Source of the DNA: an uncultured Lachnospiraceae bacterium
GTDB taxonomy: Bacteria > Bacillota > Clostridia > Lachnospirales > Lachnospiraceae
NCBI GenBank assembly: GCA_945827765.1
Contig: CALZPS010000057.1
Location: 1-8,230 of the forward strand
Direction: 5' to 3'
DNA length: 8,230 nt
Shown: in pieces, positions 6,333 through 8,230 of the stretch
How positions within the stretch are numbered: the stretch's first letter is position 1
Layout: the number at the start of each line of letters is the position of its first letter
Made by a program: the position numbers and the translations under genes
Notes under the pieces: model-generated
Told to the model about the DNA's origin: nothing
Database searches by the model: none
What the model saw: only the letters and a program-made list of their open reading frames with translations

Positions 6333-7637
6333 ATGAAAACAAAAGAAAATTCTATTGTACATCAATTAATCAGTCAAATTAAGAATAACCTGAATGGCAG
6401 CAAGATTTATCTGTTCACCTTCCTCAAATGGACGATATTAGCCATTCTCATCGGCGCTGTCTGCGGGCTGGTCGGCACGGCGTTTCACGCCACCATTGAA
6501 TATGTGACGGAACTTCGTATGCAGAGCCCCTGGCTTTTATATCTGCTCCCGGTATTTGGTCTGATTCTGGTATTTTCTTACCGCGCATGTCATCAGATTA
6601 ATGACCGCGGAACCAATCAGGTACTGGATGCCATCACCACCCCGGAAAAAGTGACTCCGCAGCTTGCACCTTTGATTTTTCTGGCATCCGCTCTCACTCA
6701 TTTAGGCGGCGGTTCCGCCGGACGTGAGGGAGCAGCCTTGCAGATTGGCAGTAGTCTGGCAACCACCATCGGAAAACTATTGCGGCTGAACGAACAGGAT
6801 TTGAAAACACTGACGCTCTGCGGCATGAGCGCTGTATTTTCCTCCTTATTCGGCACCCCGTTGGCAGCGGCAGTATTCAGTCTGGAGGTCATCAGTGTCG
6901 GAATCATGTACTACAGCGCCCTTTATCCCTGTATTCTGGCATCCATCCCCGCCTACGCCGTAACCGGAAAAATGGGAATTGAGCTTGGCACGGATCTGAT
7001 GACCTATACCAATGAATTTCAATATAGTACATTATTTCAAGTACTGATTGTGGCGGTTCTCACCAGTGTGGTGAGCATTCTCTTCTGCGTGGTCACCGGA
7101 CATGTTCACAAATGGTTCCACGTATATATCAAGAATGATTATCTGCGCATCGTTGTGGGAGCATTTCTCATCATCCTGCTTACACTCGCCTTTGGCACCC
7201 GCATATATAACGGGGTTGGTATGGAAACGATTTTGGATACATTGGGCGGTGCCCCCGCCCGTCCGGAAATGTTTTTGCTCAAATTACTTCTGACCGCAGT
7301 CACGATTGGCTGTGGATTCCGCGGCGGGGAAATCGTTCCCTGTATGTTTGTCGGCTCCACCTTCGGAAGTTTCCTGTCCGGACTTATCGGGCTTGACCCC
7401 GGACTTGGCGCTGCCATTGGTCTGATTGCCATGTTCTGCGGATGTGTCAACTGTCCGATTGCCTCTATCATACTGGCCATGGAACTGTTCGGAGGCACCC
7501 AGATGATGTATTTCGGGCTGGCCTGTGCTATCAGCTATTCTCTGTCAGGATATTTTGGAGTTTACACCAGCCAGCACTTCAATTATTCCAAAATCAGCGT
7601 GGAATTTTTGAAAAACCGCCCGCGCGCAAAGCATTGA
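6333..7637 (+). CDS. CLC-family anion channel/antiporter, possibly fluoride-type
   Basis: A polytopic membrane protein of the chloride channel/antiporter family, 434 residues, without C-terminal CBS domains. It has GREGA at 130-134, where E132 corresponds to the proton-coupling gating glutamate, GTPLAAAVFSLEV at 174-186, and GGEIVP at 331-336. The classic anion-site motifs differ: GSGIP is replaced by a GTNQVLDAI segment at 93-101, GREGP by GREGA, and GxFxP by GEIVP. That pattern resembles what I recall of the fluoride/proton antiporter branch (CLC-F), so fluoride export is a reasonable guess but not proven. No fluoride riboswitch is recognisable upstream. The start at 6333 has AAGGAG 6 nt before it; the frame extends 36 codons upstream through the hairpin and promoter and is not used. 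It is divergent from pyrH, and aroF follows after 124 nt. Confidence 0.9.
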   Translation: MKTKENSIVHQLISQIKNNLNGSKIYLFTFLKWTILAILIGAVCGLVGTAFHATIEYVTELRMQSPWLLYLLPVFGLILVFSYRACHQINDRGTNQVLDAITTPEKVTPQLAPLIFLASALTHLGGGSAGREGAALQIGSSLATTIGKLLRLNEQDLKTLTLCGMSAVFSSLFGTPLAAAVFSLEVISVGIMYYSALYPCILASIPAYAVTGKMGIELGTDLMTYTNEFQYSTLFQVLIVAVLTSVVSILFCVVTGHVHKWFHVYIKNDYLRIVVGAFLIILLTLAFGTRIYNGVGMETILDTLGGAPARPEMFLLKLLLTAVTIGCGFRGGEIVPCMFVGSTFGSFLSGLIGLDPGLGAAIGLIAMFCGCVNCPIASIILAMELFGGTQMMYFGLACAISYSLSGYFGVYTSQHFNYSKISVEFLKNRPRAKH

Positions 7638-7662
7638 CATTCCACTTAGAATGATTTAAAAT
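7634..7662 (+). promoter_or_regulatory. Predicted promoter of aroF
   Basis: A consensus TTGACA (7634-7639) and TAAAAT (7657-7662, five of six matches to TATAAT) are separated by exactly 17 bp. The -35 overlaps the stop codon of the CLC gene. Transcription would start near 7669, giving a leader of about 93 nt. A second -10-like TATACT at 7733-7738 lacks a -35. I see no terminator hairpin between the two genes. Confidence 0.7.
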
Positions 7663-7761
7663 GAGGTATATTTTTCAGTTACACTCAACTAACATTTGCT
7701 TTTTTTCTGCGGAGAGCACTATAAGCATTGATTATACTGCTATATTTCAGGAGGCATCATT

Positions 7762-8184
7762 ATGATTATTGTATTAAAGCCACGTACCACGGAGGAAAAT
7801 ATTGCCCGCGTGGAACAATTAATAAAAAGTAAGGGATTAGACACCCATATTGTACGCGGTTCCGAGATGACCATCATCGGTTGTATCGGCGATACCACCG
7901 CAGTGGATCCTAAACTTTTTGAAGTAGATTTTTCCGTTGATAAAGTTATGCATGTGCAGGAGCCTTACAAGTTGGCAAACCGTGCATTTCATCCGGAGAA
8001 TTCCGTCATTGATGTCTCCGGTGTGAAGGTTGGTGACGGGCATTTGGCCATGATTGCCGGGCCATGTTCGGTAGAGTCTTTTGAACAGGTATTAGAGATT
8101 GCCAAAGCTGCCAAGGCATCCGGTGCCAATTTGCTGCGCGGCGGTGCTTTCAAGCCGAGAACCAGCCCGTACTCTTTTCAAGGA
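7762..8184 (+). CDS. aroF: 3-deoxy-7-phosphoheptulonate (DAHP) synthase, N-terminal 141 residues (partial)
   Basis: Condenses phosphoenolpyruvate and erythrose 4-phosphate, the first step of the shikimate pathway to aromatic amino acids. The start at 7762 is preceded by AGGAGG (7749-7754) with 7-nt spacing. Residues 1 to about 68 form the ferredoxin-like N-terminal domain found in the Thermotoga/Bacillus-type enzymes (MIIVLKPRTTEENI...). The TIM-barrel catalytic domain begins with MIAGPCSVES at 97-106 and RGGAFKPRTSPYSFQG at 126-141, which carries substrate-binding lysine and arginine residues. The full protein is usually about 335-340 residues, so more than half is missing. The frame continues in phase into adapter from 8185 and stops at TAG 8224-8226, adding a false 13-residue tail LSLIHISEPTRPY. 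Only the first L could be genuine, as the family continues FQGLG. Confidence 0.96.
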
Positions 8185-8230
8185 CTGTCTCTTATACACA
8201 TCTCCGAGCCCACGAGACCGTACTAGATCT
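8185..8230. other. Nextera i7 adapter left at the contig end (artefact)
   Basis: Synthetic sequence: mosaic end CTGTCTCTTATACACATCT at 8185-8203, i7 stub complement CCGAGCCCACGAGAC at 8204-8218, index CGTACTAG (i7 N702) at 8219-8226 and primer bases ATCT at 8227-8230. It carries the same index as the left end and is its inverted copy over 45 bp. The 3' limit of genomic DNA is 8184, give or take a few bases that may match both. Confidence 0.98.

Noticed and set aside
7661..7765. 34-codon frame ending in an ATGA overlap with aroF, as a leader peptide
   Set aside because: Its ATG overlaps the -10 element and lies upstream of the predicted transcription start, it has no ribosome binding site, and the stop overlap is automatic for a gene starting ATG-A.
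1..8230. 45-bp terminal inverted repeats containing Tn5-type mosaic ends, suggesting a transposon
   Set aside because: The sequence outside the mosaic end is the Nextera i7 stub and index, the interior holds only chromosomal core genes, and no transposase is present. It is a library artefact.

Overview
The window looks like a contig or read from a Gram-positive member of the Clostridia, most likely Lachnospiraceae. This is an inference from the protein sequences, strong AGGAGG-type ribosome binding sites, moderate GC content and a single-PDZ RseP; I could not run a similarity search. The genuine DNA is positions 46-8184. Both ends (1-45 and 8185-8230) are untrimmed Illumina Nextera adapter, with the 19-bp Tn5 mosaic end, the i7 stub and the same 8-base index.

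Layout from left to right: (i) 46-719, minus, the 5' third of the Rel (p)ppGpp synthetase/hydrolase, cut by the contig edge. (ii) 720-924, its promoter and a GC-rich, strongly structured leader that may encode a 33-aa single-pass membrane peptide. (iii) 925-6162, minus, a six-gene operon transcribed pyrH > frr > uppS > cdsA > dxr > rseP, with a good promoter just upstream of pyrH. (iv) 6163-6332, a divergent intergenic region with two abutting promoters and an 11-bp-stem hairpin. (v) 6333-7637, plus, a CLC-type anion transporter with non-canonical anion-pathway motifs. (vi) 7638-7761, the aroF promoter and leader. (vii) 7762-8184, plus, the 5' part of a DAHP synthase gene that runs into the adapter.

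The operon combines nucleotide supply (UMP kinase), translation (ribosome recycling factor) and the envelope. Dxr opens the MEP isoprenoid pathway, UppS builds the C55 undecaprenyl carrier, CdsA makes CDP-diacylglycerol for phospholipids, and RseP is an intramembrane protease. This is a widespread bacterial gene order. Rel (stringent response), the CLC antiporter and DAHP synthase (shikimate pathway) are separate transcription units.

I found no mobile element, CRISPR array, tRNA, rRNA or phage gene, and the genes are ordinary core genes. The points worth a second look are the structured leader and possible small ORF ahead of rel, the hairpins ahead of the CLC gene and between frr and uppS, the CLC motif set, and the adapter-derived tail that would give a false C-terminus to the last protein. 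I see no convincing case for a wholly new system here.
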